Source: Plasmopara viticola (taxonomy: Eukaryota > Oomycota > Peronosporomycetes > Peronosporales > Peronosporaceae). Taken from it: a stretch of DNA of 64,000 bases. The stretch is taken from NCBI GenBank assembly GCA_001695595.3, contig MBPM02000074.1, forward strand, positions 62,001-126,000, given 5' to 3'. Below, one piece after another: positions 36,634 through 46,699 of the stretch (position 1 is its first letter; the number at the start of each line of letters is the position of its first letter). The position numbers were made by a program, and so were the translations under genes. The notes under the pieces are model-generated. The model did no database searches. It was not told the DNA's origin and saw nothing but the letters and a program-made list of their open reading frames with translations.

Positions 36634-38182
36634 ATGAGCAAGGTAAGCTGCCAAGGCGCCTACTGCCTGTCTCTTGGCCCTTTCTAACTTTTTGCGCTCA
36701 TGTCAGGATGCCCTCGTGACCTTGTTAGCCCGCGAAATGGATCGCGTGGCGCGCAATCTTGAGAATTGGCAGGAGCGCATGGCAGCTTTAATTGAAATGC
36801 AGCGCGCTTTTGAGCTTTTGGAGAAGGATCCACCGTCTGGTACTGTGGCTGCTAGCCTTAGTTCTGAAATGTGGAAAACGCTGCGGCCACTGAAAGGAAT
36901 GGTACAGGATTTGCGCTCGCAGATCGTCAAGGAAGTCTGCGCTTTACTGGCGGTCATTTCGCGCGTAACACGCGATGCCATGGCCCCGTTCTTGCGTGAC
37001 GTGTTGCCTACACTTGTGGACGTACGTGGTAGTGGGAATAAGGTATGTGGTACATACTGCGGCGAGTGTCTCGAGGCTATAGTGACGCAGACGGTAATTA
37101 AGGGCGCAACGCTGCGACTTTTTGTGGAAATTTTACTGAATAGTAAAAACCCACTTATTCGGTTGTGCTGCATCTCGTGTTTGCGCCATGCTCTTGACAC
37201 CTGGAGCTCAGTCATGGACAAAAGTGACGTGCAACAGCTTGAAAAGGGACTGCAGCAAGCACTATACGATGCCAACTCGTCGTGTCGAGCTCAGGCGCAC
37301 GAGCTCTTTTTGGCCTTTCGCACGCTTTTTCCCAAGCGAGCGCTCGTAGTCATGACTTTAGTTGATTATAAAGTTCAAAAGCGACTTGAAGCTCTTGTGT
37401 CATCGGACGTTAATGAAGTGATCCGAGGCGTAGGCTCGGCGTCAAATGCCAGTGTGGATGGAGACGCCATGTCATCTGCACCGCAATCCCATTTGGAAGT
37501 GGGTGATCGTGTGTGTATGCCGGATAAAGAACTGTTTGGTTTTGTGCGGTATGTGGGCGAAATAATGGGCATGAAGGGTATTTGGGTTGGTATTGAATTG
37601 GACGAAGCGTATGGCAAAAACGATGGTAGTGTCAAAGGGCGGTACTATTTTCAATGTAAACCAAAACACGGTGTCTTTGCGCGTCCCCAGCAGATTTTCC
37701 TGACTATGTCAAGCTCCAAAGTATGCGAGCATCAGCTCCAGCTGCGACAACAGATTCAGATTAGTGATAGTGTGACCGAAAAGGGAAATACAGTGGAGTT
37801 GCGACTTGAAACGGGAGCTGCTAAAGATGCAATTGCAGCGGCAGAGCACGTGTTACAATCATCAATAAGTACTTCTCCACCAGTCCCTCCTTCAGCATTG
37901 ACTCTGTCTATCCCTACCGATACATCGGAGCCGTCCCAGTTAAGTCTGGTGCTTAAGCGAGCCTCTGTGTCTCACCGGCGTTATCTTAATCGTCTGTTGA
38001 CTCATGTTCGCACAGAGTTGGAGGAGCACGAACGATTCGATAATTACGGAGCAACCGCCAGTTCAGCGGACGCAGTACAGTACTTACAGCAGCTACAAAA
38101 CAGTGCTCAGGATAAAATTGTTCTTTCGGATGAATTTATTCAGCAGATTATCCAGGCCCAACAAGCTGCAAGAGAGTCTTAA
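36634..38182 (+). CDS. CLASP/TOG-like protein with CAP-Gly domain (494 aa, two exons)
   Basis: The model is exon 1 36634-36642 (Met-Ser-Lys), a 64-bp intron (GTAAGC...CTAAC...TCAG) and exon 2 36707-38182. The long frame upstream of exon 2 starts only at a TTG, so the 9-nt coding exon supplies the ATG. Residues about 1-240 form helical repeats like the CLASP N-terminal TOG array (for example LLARE, VISRVTRDAMAPFLRDVLPT, LIRLCCISCLRHAL). Residues about 265-335 are a CAP-Gly domain with the GKNDG signature plus GDRV, GIWVGIEL and GVFARPQQI. The C-terminus is Ser/Pro-rich, then helical. TOG and CAP-Gly both bind tubulin or EB-type partners, so a microtubule plus-end role is likely. The gene converges on the ankyrin gene with only 63 bp between stop codons. 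Confidence 0.82.
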
Positions 38183-38245
38183 CAAAGTGACGTCTTATTG
38201 CCAATAGAATAACTCACTTGATGTCTTCGCTTTCATTAAACTTCA

Positions 38246-41200
38246 CTACGAAACCAGCTGCTCCGAATCTGTAAAACCATCTCTTTGTAAGACTTTGTCA
38301 TCGTATCTGCCGCTCTCTGCACTCTCATGAAAGGATCGTGAAGCAAGCGTCAACAGGCAATCAAAACTTCCATTAAGTAAATTTCCTCTTCCGTTGGTAG
38401 GCCATGATGTTAAACTGGTAGAGGCAAGAGCGTCACCCAACATGTTGATCCCTCGAGTTGCTTGCCAACTGGAAGAATTCTCATTGCTTGAAAAGGACGA
38501 ATTATGCTCAGCCCACCAAAACTCCGCAATTTCGTAGCTGTCGTCCATCATGTTGCCTTCTTCGCTGGATCTGGACGTTATGGATGCTGTCGACGCTGCT
38601 AGCAACTCCGAATCGGGCGTAGAACTGGCAGCGCTAACCAACATCGAGCAATGTTTCCCGTTATCTTTTTTATGTTTCTTAACGTTTGACGACACCCCAG
38701 GATATAAACCAGTTTCTTGAAAGATGTTAATCTTTTCTCGTTCAATAGACAATCTCGCCTCCGCAACCGCTTCCGCCACGTGCTTGTCGATAAACTTTTT
38801 TGCTGCTACAGCCTTCAGGTCCTCTAACAAATGCTGATCACTTGGCAAAGGTCCACCACTAGCATCCACGTACGACGCGTCTAATTCATCTTTACCGCGG
38901 CTCACAATGTTGCTTCCACTCGCAGTCCGTCGGTGATTTTGAGCATTCTGGAGCTGGGCATGGGCGTCAGACAGCAATTTCTTTTGGCCAATTCGCTTCG
39001 CTAGCCAGTCCAAAGCCTCAGTTCGAGCCTCATTTGCAACAATTGCCAATGTCACTCGCTCTTTTTCACGTAGAAATTCAAGAGTTGTACGTGATAACAC
39101 TGGTGGACTTGGCAAAGCTCGAAAATGTATAAAAGTCTCCTCTGCACGTGGATTCAACATAGTTGACGAATGAGGTGACAACAATTCGCGGTCAATAGAT
39201 GCACATTCAGAAGAGTCCGCTGTATCCGAGGATGCTATAATAAAAGCTGGTTGAAGTGAAACAGTTTGACTTACAGATATCTTGTTGTTCACGCCGCAGC
39301 GCTCTTCTCTCCATACATCCATCAATCTTGTTCGTGCCTCACAAGGACTTATTCCCCATTGATCAGCTGTATCTGATTGGGCTGAATGTTCGAGCTCGAC
39401 GTCGTCTAAAAGACACGCAATGAGCTGAGGATCACGCACGCAGAAGTGCACTGCAAGCTGTAGAAGACCTATACGCGCACGTGGCATGAAACGTCTTGTG
39501 CGGGCCCCACCACGGACTAGCGCACGGAATGCAGAAGCATTTTGTGACTCGACTGCCAACATTAAGGGATTGTGTGAACACGCACTAATCAGATTTTTAG
39601 CAGACTTTGCTTTATCCTTGCTCGACTCGACGTCTTGTTCGCCTTCATACATCTTTTCTTCAGTCCACAAATCCAAGTCTTGTCCATATTGCAAAAATAA
39701 TTCAATAAACGTATTATCACATTGTTCTCGAAGTGCAACATGGAGCGGAGTAAGACCGGCATTGTTCCAATTTCTAGAATCAGCATGTTCTTGAAGAAGC
39801 AACTCGACAACAAGACGCATAGACGTACAGTGAGGCCAAAAGCATGCCAGATGAAGCGCAGAGTTTCCAACTATATTCGTCATTGCCAAAAGTTGAGCAT
39901 AAAGTGGCTGGACTTCAGGACTGCGTACTTGAAGCTCGCGCGATGTATACAGCAGCAGCAAAGCATTTGAAACTGCTCCTTCTTCAAGTGCAGCATGGAG
40001 TGGCGTCTCTGCTCGCGTACCAATCTGCTTGATTAGCAGTTTCGCTGCGGCACTAGGATCCGAATTCAACAAAAAAGCCAAGAGGATTCGAAGCAAGCCG
40101 ATTGTAGACAAACCACCGAACGCCGCGACATGCAGCGGCGAAGTTGCTACTAATTCGTCACTGTTGAACCTTTTTGGTAGGGAAGATGTGGTAGGAGTTG
40201 CTATTAATGGTAAATGAACGATTGCATCAATCATCAAAGCAAAAGTTTTAGCGGATATGACTTTGTCGTTGCCTCTCAAAACCTCAAAGATCGATACATT
40301 TCCACTGAGTTGTAAAATTCTCTTTACAAGAGCTTCGATACCCTGAATATAAAATATATTCGTATTTGAATCATTCTTGTACACAAAAGACATAGGCCCC
40401 GACACTTTGTTTTCACCAAGACAAAAATGTCCTTTGTCCCAAGCAAAATCGTAAGTGGACGATCGTGTGTTTCTTATATCACTTGATTTTCTATTTCCGG
40501 GCTCTAAATTCCCATCCGACAAATGTCTAAAAGCACTCGCATTGACTGATACATAAGGTTCATCAGCTTCACCTTGCCTTCCTAGACAATAACTTATTTG
40601 CACTAGAAGAGGTAAGAGCTGGGCAGAATACAAGTGAATCAAGCTAGTCTGATCCTGACTCATTTTATCGAGCAAAAAAGCCGCGAGCTCCAGTTGTCCA
40701 GCTTGACAAGCCAGCATGACCACAGGCTTTCTTGTGTCTTGATCCACCCACCAACTCTTGCTCCCTAGTTGATTTTCTTTTTTCTTTAGATGCTGATCGA
40801 CAAGAGCAGCAGCTACCGCGTATAAACCGTAGCGAATAGCCAACGCCAATGACGATGCGCCTCGAGAATCGACAGTATATATATCAACTTTATGCGCGAT
40901 TAATGCTGCAGCTGCTAGCTCTTGTCCTGCTTTAATTGCAACATGAAGTACACTATCGTCATCTCCAATAAATGCTTCTTCTCGTTTGCAAGCTAGACTC
41001 CATTGACAATAAGATCCCACAGGAGATGCTCCAGAAGCAAGCAATAAGGCTACAACTTGTTCTTGTCCACTTTTTATGGCCAACGACAATGGCGTTTCAT
41101 TATTTCCACGGCGACCGGCTCGTCCATCAAGACCTCCATTCGGCGAAAAGTGGCGATAAATTTGAATTAATCGAGCAATCACTGCAATAGGTGCACGCAA

Positions 41201-43066
41201 TTGTATTGCAAGATGCAAAGCAGACTTGCCCAATGCATCATACGATCGCGGATCGACTGCATTGCCTGCGACCAACGCATCAACAACGCGCCATTGCCGT
41301 TGGTTCATAGCCAGATGCACCACTGGTTCCCCGTGACCATCGCACTGGTGAACAACCCGCGCGTTGATGAAAAGAATTGACTCGACCAAGACAAATGCCA
41401 CAGCCTCGTTGCCCGACTTGATGGCAACATGAAGTGCCGTGTCACCTGTTGCATTTACATGATCCAAACAAGTCGCAACTTGTCGACTTGATGTCCTGCT
41501 CTGACTCGTTGACGTACGATGAAGTCCAGTTACACTCAAAAGTTGATGTACACCCTCGACGTCGCCTATCCAGCACAAATACATGAGCAAATTCCATCGT
41601 CTTGCATCGTCTGCCTGTACTTGGCAGCATTGAAAACTCGCTGCATCTTCTCCCTCACTGTCTACTTTGTCAAGTAATAGGAGTTGTTTGCGTAATTTCT
41701 GCCGTTGCTGATGATCCTTTTTTTGCTCGCTACTACTACTCGATGAACGTGTAAATACAACTTGTGTGGCATAGTCCCAATGTAAAAGAGCACGGGGATC
41801 GGCTCCCGCATTTAACAACACGGCAATTGTTTTCTCAAAGGTCGATACGCGTGGATCTTGCAAAAACGCCAATTGTAATGCAGTAACTAATCCATGCAGT
41901 GGTTGCTTCTCTTGACTTAGTCTTTGTATCGAATCGATGGGTGAAACAAGGCGAGGAATACGCAATCGCGTGTTTACCATGGCATTGGCTGCAACTAATT
42001 GACGAATTTTCGTGAGAAATGGAAGGCGGTTTCGTTGTGACAACTCTAGATACAACGCGAAAGTAGCAATATGATTTCGTATTGATACGAGCGTCTCATA
42101 TGTTTCACCACTGCCGAGCGTCAGCGTCTTGATGTCTTGCGTAACCGTGTTACTTAAATTGCAATGACTAGAGAATGATGATGTCTGGAATGTTAATGTC
42201 AGGGCCGCTTTCCAAGCTGACATCGCGTCAGTATCACTCACATGCTCCAATTTTATCGATTCCAAGCTCGAGAGATCGTAATTCTTAATTTGTGCTGATA
42301 CATCTCTAGGATACTTAGCAGACATACAATTGTCTCCTTTGTAGCTGCTTGTAAAACTCAAGGAAGCGTTATGAGAGACACTGGATGAGTGGTGACGAAA
42401 CGATCTGGCAGTTAAATTGCGTCTGTGTACCTCTAAAACTCCCCAACGAAGCACCAAGTGGCGTGCTCGCCAGCTTCCTAACCAGCTCTTGGATTTCTTT
42501 AATACATCGGACTGAAAAACATGGAGTATTGACATTAGTGTTGTGTCATTTGGTACATCCCCATTTGTACTGGTCGATTCTGGTACAAATGAAGCGATAC
42601 TGGGGCAACGTTCTAGCACGAGTTCGACTCTGGGCTCAATAGGAAAAGGATCCTTCGATATAAGTCTTGTAGTACTATATTGTTGCACTAAAATGCTCTT
42701 TAAGCTGTCAAAAGTGACGCGTACAAATTCGCTTGCGTCCTCGTTTTCTGCGACTCTGTTGCTTTCGCTACCTAATAATTTTTGTGTGAGGGACGCACAT
42801 AATGCAAAAAATGCCGTTGGCTGCTGTGCGTACTGTGGAAAGTGAATACTTAAAAAATCAAGCAAATCTGAGCGCCGCCATATGATCGTTTTTTCGATGT
42901 TGTTGCTGCTGTGGGTGCGCGCTGCTGCCTCATAAGGATGCCGTAGCGCCTCCATGAATGCGTCCTGGAATCCATACACGGGCTGCTGCACAAGATCATC
43001 ACAAGCTCGCATCAGCTCATCTCTAGCCTGATCAAGGTGCGCGTGCGTTGTCGGAAGAGCCGCCAT
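38246..43066 (-). CDS. PH domain and ankyrin-repeat protein (1606 aa)
   Basis: One uninterrupted frame of 4.8 kb from an ATG at 43066. Residues about 183-345 resemble a PH domain: SDVLKKSKSWLGSWRARHLV with a lone core Trp near the end (AMSAWKAAL). Ankyrin repeats follow at about 395-425, 490-800 and 985-1260, with repeats such as GDTALHVAIKSGNEAVAFVL, NETPLSLAIKSGQEQVVALL, TSPLHVAAFGG and LTPLHVALREQ. The last 340 residues are polar and Ser-rich with one predicted coiled-coil stretch (AKRIGQKKL to EREKINIFQE). PH domains usually bind phosphoinositides and ankyrins bind proteins, so a membrane-associated scaffold is plausible. Oomycetes have many such proteins; I cannot assign a named orthologue. 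The gene is divergent from the eS1 gene. Confidence 0.85.
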   Translation of the reverse strand: MAALPTTHAHLDQARDELMRACDDLVQQPVYGFQDAFMEALRHPYEAAARTHSSNNIEKTIIWRRSDLLDFLSIHFPQYAQQPTAFFALCASLTQKLLGSESNRVAENEDASEFVRVTFDSLKSILVQQYSTTRLISKDPFPIEPRVELVLERCPSIASFVPESTSTNGDVPNDTTLMSILHVFQSDVLKKSKSWLGSWRARHLVLRWGVLEVHRRNLTARSFRHHSSSVSHNASLSFTSSYKGDNCMSAKYPRDVSAQIKNYDLSSLESIKLEHVSDTDAMSAWKAALTLTFQTSSFSSHCNLSNTVTQDIKTLTLGSGETYETLVSIRNHIATFALYLELSQRNRLPFLTKIRQLVAANAMVNTRLRIPRLVSPIDSIQRLSQEKQPLHGLVTALQLAFLQDPRVSTFEKTIAVLLNAGADPRALLHWDYATQVVFTRSSSSSSEQKKDHQQRQKLRKQLLLLDKVDSEGEDAASFQCCQVQADDARRWNLLMYLCWIGDVEGVHQLLSVTGLHRTSTSQSRTSSRQVATCLDHVNATGDTALHVAIKSGNEAVAFVLVESILFINARVVHQCDGHGEPVVHLAMNQRQWRVVDALVAGNAVDPRSYDALGKSALHLAIQLRAPIAVIARLIQIYRHFSPNGGLDGRAGRRGNNETPLSLAIKSGQEQVVALLLASGASPVGSYCQWSLACKREEAFIGDDDSVLHVAIKAGQELAAAALIAHKVDIYTVDSRGASSLALAIRYGLYAVAAALVDQHLKKKENQLGSKSWWVDQDTRKPVVMLACQAGQLELAAFLLDKMSQDQTSLIHLYSAQLLPLLVQISYCLGRQGEADEPYVSVNASAFRHLSDGNLEPGNRKSSDIRNTRSSTYDFAWDKGHFCLGENKVSGPMSFVYKNDSNTNIFYIQGIEALVKRILQLSGNVSIFEVLRGNDKVISAKTFALMIDAIVHLPLIATPTTSSLPKRFNSDELVATSPLHVAAFGGLSTIGLLRILLAFLLNSDPSAAAKLLIKQIGTRAETPLHAALEEGAVSNALLLLYTSRELQVRSPEVQPLYAQLLAMTNIVGNSALHLACFWPHCTSMRLVVELLLQEHADSRNWNNAGLTPLHVALREQCDNTFIELFLQYGQDLDLWTEEKMYEGEQDVESSKDKAKSAKNLISACSHNPLMLAVESQNASAFRALVRGGARTRRFMPRARIGLLQLAVHFCVRDPQLIACLLDDVELEHSAQSDTADQWGISPCEARTRLMDVWREERCGVNNKISVSQTVSLQPAFIIASSDTADSSECASIDRELLSPHSSTMLNPRAEETFIHFRALPSPPVLSRTTLEFLREKERVTLAIVANEARTEALDWLAKRIGQKKLLSDAHAQLQNAQNHRRTASGSNIVSRGKDELDASYVDASGGPLPSDQHLLEDLKAVAAKKFIDKHVAEAVAEARLSIEREKINIFQETGLYPGVSSNVKKHKKDNGKHCSMLVSAASSTPDSELLAASTASITSRSSEEGNMMDDSYEIAEFWWAEHNSSFSSNENSSSWQATRGINMLGDALASTSLTSWPTNGRGNLLNGSFDCLLTLASRSFHESAESGRYDDKVLQRDGFTDSEQLVS

Positions 43067-43360
43067 GCTGCAGGGTAAATAATTGTTACGCTTTTGATCA
43101 TGTATGAGCTCTGAATATTTGTAAAGATAACCTAATTATAAATTAACGCCCCTTATTTATGTCCTTAAATAATAAGTGACGTCACGAATTTTCATATTTC
43201 AAGAATAAAAAAAGAGGCAAATCTCGTCAGTTAGGGCTTGGCTAGTGTGACCGGTTCGACAAAACCGAGTATTTGACGGCCCGCAACCGCAGCACCAGCC
43301 ATTTGATCTACCGACCCGTAAGAGCTCCATTTCGCCTTTAAGAAAAAACTTAAGACCACC
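43067..43360. promoter_or_regulatory. shared divergent promoter region with a CRE-type palindrome
   Basis: This 294-bp gap separates the start codons of the ankyrin gene (minus) and the eS1 gene (plus) and must carry both promoters plus 5' UTRs. It contains a perfect TGACGTCA (43177-43184), the binding palindrome of CREB/ATF-type bZIP factors. Just before the eS1 start is a pyrimidine-rich stretch (TTTCGCCTTTAAG). Assignment as a regulator site is by motif only. Confidence 0.5.
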
Positions 43361-44535
43361 ATGGCTGTCGGTGAGTACTTCTTAGCCCATTCTCATGGCA
43401 TTCAGATCGCAGTAGATATGATGAGCAGCACACTCGATTGCCTCGTCCCTCACTCGTCAACTCTGCCAACAGCGAAGACACAGTAGCCAATATTAGCAGC
43501 AGCCATTGAGAAACAAATGACCGGTACAATTTGCACATACACAAATATTTACAGAAGCAAATTTTTGGCAGCTGAAGACGGGAGTGGCAATCGGTGTTAG
43601 CTGTATATAGCGCGATTATTAACAGGTTGATGCGCAGATCCTCTAACTCTTGGCTTTATTGATGACAGGAAAGAACAAACGTTTGACTAAGGGCAAAAAG
43701 GGCGGCAAGAAGAAAGTGTACGCGATACGTTGACCCTGTGTTTCTCCTAGAAAAGCAGACATAAGTTCTGCACGATTATCTGATGTTTTATCTGTGTATA
43801 CGGTATAGTGTTGATCCATTTACACGTAAGGACTGGTACGATATTAAGGCCCCTGCTATATTTTCAGAGCGCAACTGCGGCAAGACCCTGGTTAACCGTA
43901 CTGCCGGTACCAAGATAGCGTCGGAGGGTCTTCGTGGCCGTGTGTTCGAAGTCTGCCTTGCTGACTTGAACAAGGATGAGGACCAGGCCTTTCGTAAAAT
44001 TCGTCTTTGTGCTGAAGAAATTCAGGGCAATCAGATTATCACTGGCTTCCATGGCATGGACTTCACCCGAGACAAATTGTGCTCGCTGATTCGTAAATGG
44101 CAAACTCTGATTGAGGCATTCGTTGACGTTAAGACCACGGATGGCTACCTTGTGCGTCTGTTCTGCATTGCTTTCACCAAGAAGCGCCCAAATCAAATTA
44201 AAAAAACAACTTACGCCAAAACGGCTCAGATTCGTGCTATTCGTAAGAAAATGACGTCGATTATGACGGATGAAGCTTCGAAGTGCGACATCAAGGACCT
44301 TTTTTTAAAGTTTGTACCAGAAATCATTGGCAAGGAGATTGAAAAGGCCACGCAGGGCATCTACCCGCTTCAGAACGTGTACATCCGTAAGTGCAAGATT
44401 CTTAAGAAGCCCAAGTTCGACCTTGTGCGTCTGATGGAGCTTCACGAAGGTGGTGCTGAGGAGAAGGGTGCTAAGGTTGTTCGTGACGAAGACCAACTAG
44501 TAGAGTCGATGGCTGGCTCTGGTGGGCGCTTGTAA
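43361..44535 (+). CDS. RPS3A: 40S ribosomal protein eS1 (RPS3a), three exons
   Basis: Exons are 43361-43370, 43669-43717 and 43809-44535, joined by a 298-bp intron (GTGAGT...CTAAC...ACAG) and a 91-bp intron (GTACGC...TATAG). The joined frame is 786 nt, giving 261 residues, the normal length of eS1. It begins [20 protein letters not shown] and continues [18 protein letters not shown], the highly conserved eS1 start. Later conserved blocks include [39 protein letters not shown] and KKMTSIM. eS1 is a component of the small ribosomal subunit near the mRNA exit. A long first intron right after the start codon is common in ribosomal protein genes and may aid expression. The position of intron 2 is set by the frame: GT plus T restores Val. 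Confidence 0.97.
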
Positions 44536-44800
44536 GTGCGTTTCGTTGGGCATGGTTTTTCGATGAAGGACTGCTTAGCGTTTACTTGTTACTAAGACAA
44601 TGGAGAATAAAGGCGAAATTTTTAATTTAAATGGCTTACGCAGTAGGCCATTTCGTGTTAGTTTTTTCATTGCAGAAAAATTATTGGTACCAGTAGAGTG
44701 CATGATGAAATTTTTACGAATATCCAACTTGTTTTTATACTTGAATATCGGTCATATATTTTTTAAAATACTTTCAGTTGAGTGGTACCTATAGGCGCTG

Positions 44801-45184
44801 ATGGCTGCTCGCGTGACCAAGCTTTTCCTGCAAAATTGCGCCTCCATTAAAGTCGATGCCAGCGAGTCTACTATGATGATGAGCAAGTCGTTTGCACCTC
44901 ATGCGACACTGTCCAAAAACACTCGAAGAAAGCTGCGTAAGAGAGGTAGGAAAGTGTCCGGCAAACCCAAAGTAAAGTTGTTGGAGGAGGCGCGTCTTAG
45001 ATTGGAAAAAGCTGACCAAACGATAAAAAATCTGCGCAAGCTTAAGAATAAAACGTCGGTAAAGTCTCAGCGACTCTTGGCCAAGGTGCGTTCGTGTGAC
45101 TGAACAATGGCCGAGGACTTGATCTAATCATCTAATCGCGTTTCTAACCAGGTTCTTGCGCTGCGGAATGTTGCATTCCGGTAA
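44801..45184 (+). CDS. small basic coiled-coil protein (105 aa, probably two exons)
   Basis: Starts at an ATG at 44801 (MAARVTKLFL). It is rich in Lys/Arg, with THR-like basic runs (NTRRKLRKRGRKVSGKPK) followed by a heptad-like helix (LLEEARLRLEKADQTIKNLRKL). Unspliced, the frame stops at 45103. A 66-bp intron (45086-45151, GTGCGT...TTTCTAACCAG) keeps the phase and gives the end VLALRNVAFR and a stop at 45182-45184. I favour the spliced form because donor and acceptor fit local introns, although the CTAAC lies unusually close to the acceptor. I do not recognise the family. A nucleolar or ribosome-associated role is only suggested by charge and by the eS1 neighbour 265 bp upstream. Confidence 0.55.
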
Positions 45185-45531
45185 ACAGTAATGGCTCGAT
45201 TGTACGACCATCAGCTAACTGCTCAGCGCTTCTTGGTATGGCAATTTGTCGCCTCATTGAACCTCTCGTAATTGATGCTACAGCGAAATAGGACGTCTTG
45301 ATCTGGCAAAGTCATCTACTCTGCATGGCGAGTCTAGGTGCACTTGGTAGATCAATACACCGTGGCTTAAAAAGTGTAGATACTTTCCAATCTAAGCATA
45401 TGTGAACGATTCTCTTTGTAACATTGCCTAGACTTTTAAGTTGTATTTGTTGTATAGGAAAACTCGTGGTTGTTGCTACACGACCAACACTTTCGCCCCG
45501 CGCTTGACTGTATTTCTCTAAAGTAAGATTA

Positions 45532-45785
45532 TTATTCATCACGCTTGCCGACAGTCGAAGGTTTTATGCCGCCTGAGTGGACGTTGACCTTTACAGTGTC
45601 AAAGTCCTTGAAGTCGTCCTGTGGAGATAGCAAGAAGGGTGGTCAATGACGTGAGATAAGCAAAGTAAAAAAGAATGCAAACGCACTCGGCTCATCTGAT
45701 AAAATGTGTAGCCAAAGACAGAGGACGCAAAGGTAGCAAGGCTGCCACCCATAATCAAATTTTTGGTGCGTACTGACAGAGTCAT
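45532..45785 (-). CDS. COA3-like small inner-membrane protein (61 aa, two exons)
   Basis: Exon 1 is 45785-45687 and exon 2 is 45618-45532, with a 68-bp intron (GTGCGT...CCACAG) in phase 0. The protein starts MTLSVRTKNLIMGGSLATFA, has one transmembrane helix at about residues 10-30 (LIMGGSLATFASSVFGYTFY) and then YQMSRDDFKDFDTVKVNVHS. A short N-terminus, a single helix and a following DDF-D motif resemble COA3/CCDC56, a cytochrome c oxidase assembly factor of the mitochondrial inner membrane. It is shorter than yeast (85 aa) and human (106 aa) COA3. Another small single-span protein is possible. Confidence 0.6.
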
Positions 45786-46066
45786 GATGGAGCCGCAACG
45801 AGTTTATTATTCGGCAGCAGCAAATATTATAACTGGTGATATTAATATTACTGGGTAGTCTTTCATATATATTGCGATACAAAGTACGAAGTTGCTCACA
45901 AAAAGTGTATGTAATGAGGAGAAATGAGGACAAAGGGCAGTTATGGAGAAGTGCATACACCTTGTTTAGAGGACAAGTGCATGAAGATTTGATAATTTTA
46001 GGTGAACGACCATTTTAACCACATGTATCAAGGGGATCAACATGTGCGTTAAAGACTCTTTATTTA

Positions 46067-46679
46067 GGGAAATGATACCGGGCAGGCACTTTTCGCTAAC
46101 GGGCAGGCACTGATGTTTATATGAATTAAATTGATTGGCATTTAATCATACTTTCTAGGCTACAGAAGAATTAGAAATTCTACGGAAAATGAAGCGGTTG
46201 CTTAGCTATGATAAATGTTTTATAAGGGTTCTTCTCGCTAGCGCGAGGCGTTGATAGATCCCTGTACTTCTGGAAAGAAAAGGCGTGGCAATACATCGAG
46301 GGTCTACTTCGGGTGCTCGATCGCTAAGCGAGACGACAATTGCAAGCAAGTCATTGAGGACTCGAATGTGTGTTAGCACTTGATAAGCATGTTCGTCGCA
46401 TATACATCGGTTACATCTTAGGCGTGTTTCATATAAGGAAATATGTGACTTTCCACGCAACTAAGAATACGTCAAAGTTGCGTGGAAAGTCGCGATTTTA
46501 ACGTCAACAGTAGTTTTGGGATAAGTTGCATCTGAGATTGGTGTAGCATATGAGAATCGATATCACGACTAAGAATTAACCCTCCAGCCAATCACAGAGA
46601 TAAAATGCCAATCAATTTAATTCATATAAACATCAGTGCCTGCCCGTTAGCGAAAAGTGCCTGCCCGGTATCATTTCCC
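46067..46679. mobile_element. 613-bp non-autonomous TIR transposon with 8-bp TSD
   Basis: About 80 bp at the two ends are essentially perfect inverted repeats: GGGAAATGATACCGGGCAGG, CACTTTTCGCTAACGGGCAG, GCACTGATGTTTATATG and TTAAATTGATTGGCATTT. The flanking 8-mers TTTATTTA (46059-46066 and 46680-46687) are identical. Each end holds two copies of CGGGCAGGCACT spaced exactly 21 bp around TTTTCGCTAA. The interior holds an 84-codon frame with no recognisable product and a hairpin at 46447-46491. Size, TSD length and terminal architecture match the 622-bp element at 35.9 kb although the repeated word itself differs. The near-identical ends suggest a recent insertion. Confidence 0.93.
46447..46491. 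repeat. 16-bp inverted repeat (hairpin) inside the TIR element
   Basis: GACTTTCCACGCAACT (46447-46462) and its exact complement at 46476-46491 are separated by 13 nt. It lies about 95 bp to the right of the element centre. Confidence 0.85.
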
Positions 46680-46699
46680 TTTATTTATTGTATGTTTTC

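Noticed and set aside
36703..37275. 190-codon minus-strand frame
   Set aside because: Shadow of the CLASP-like exon on the opposite strand.
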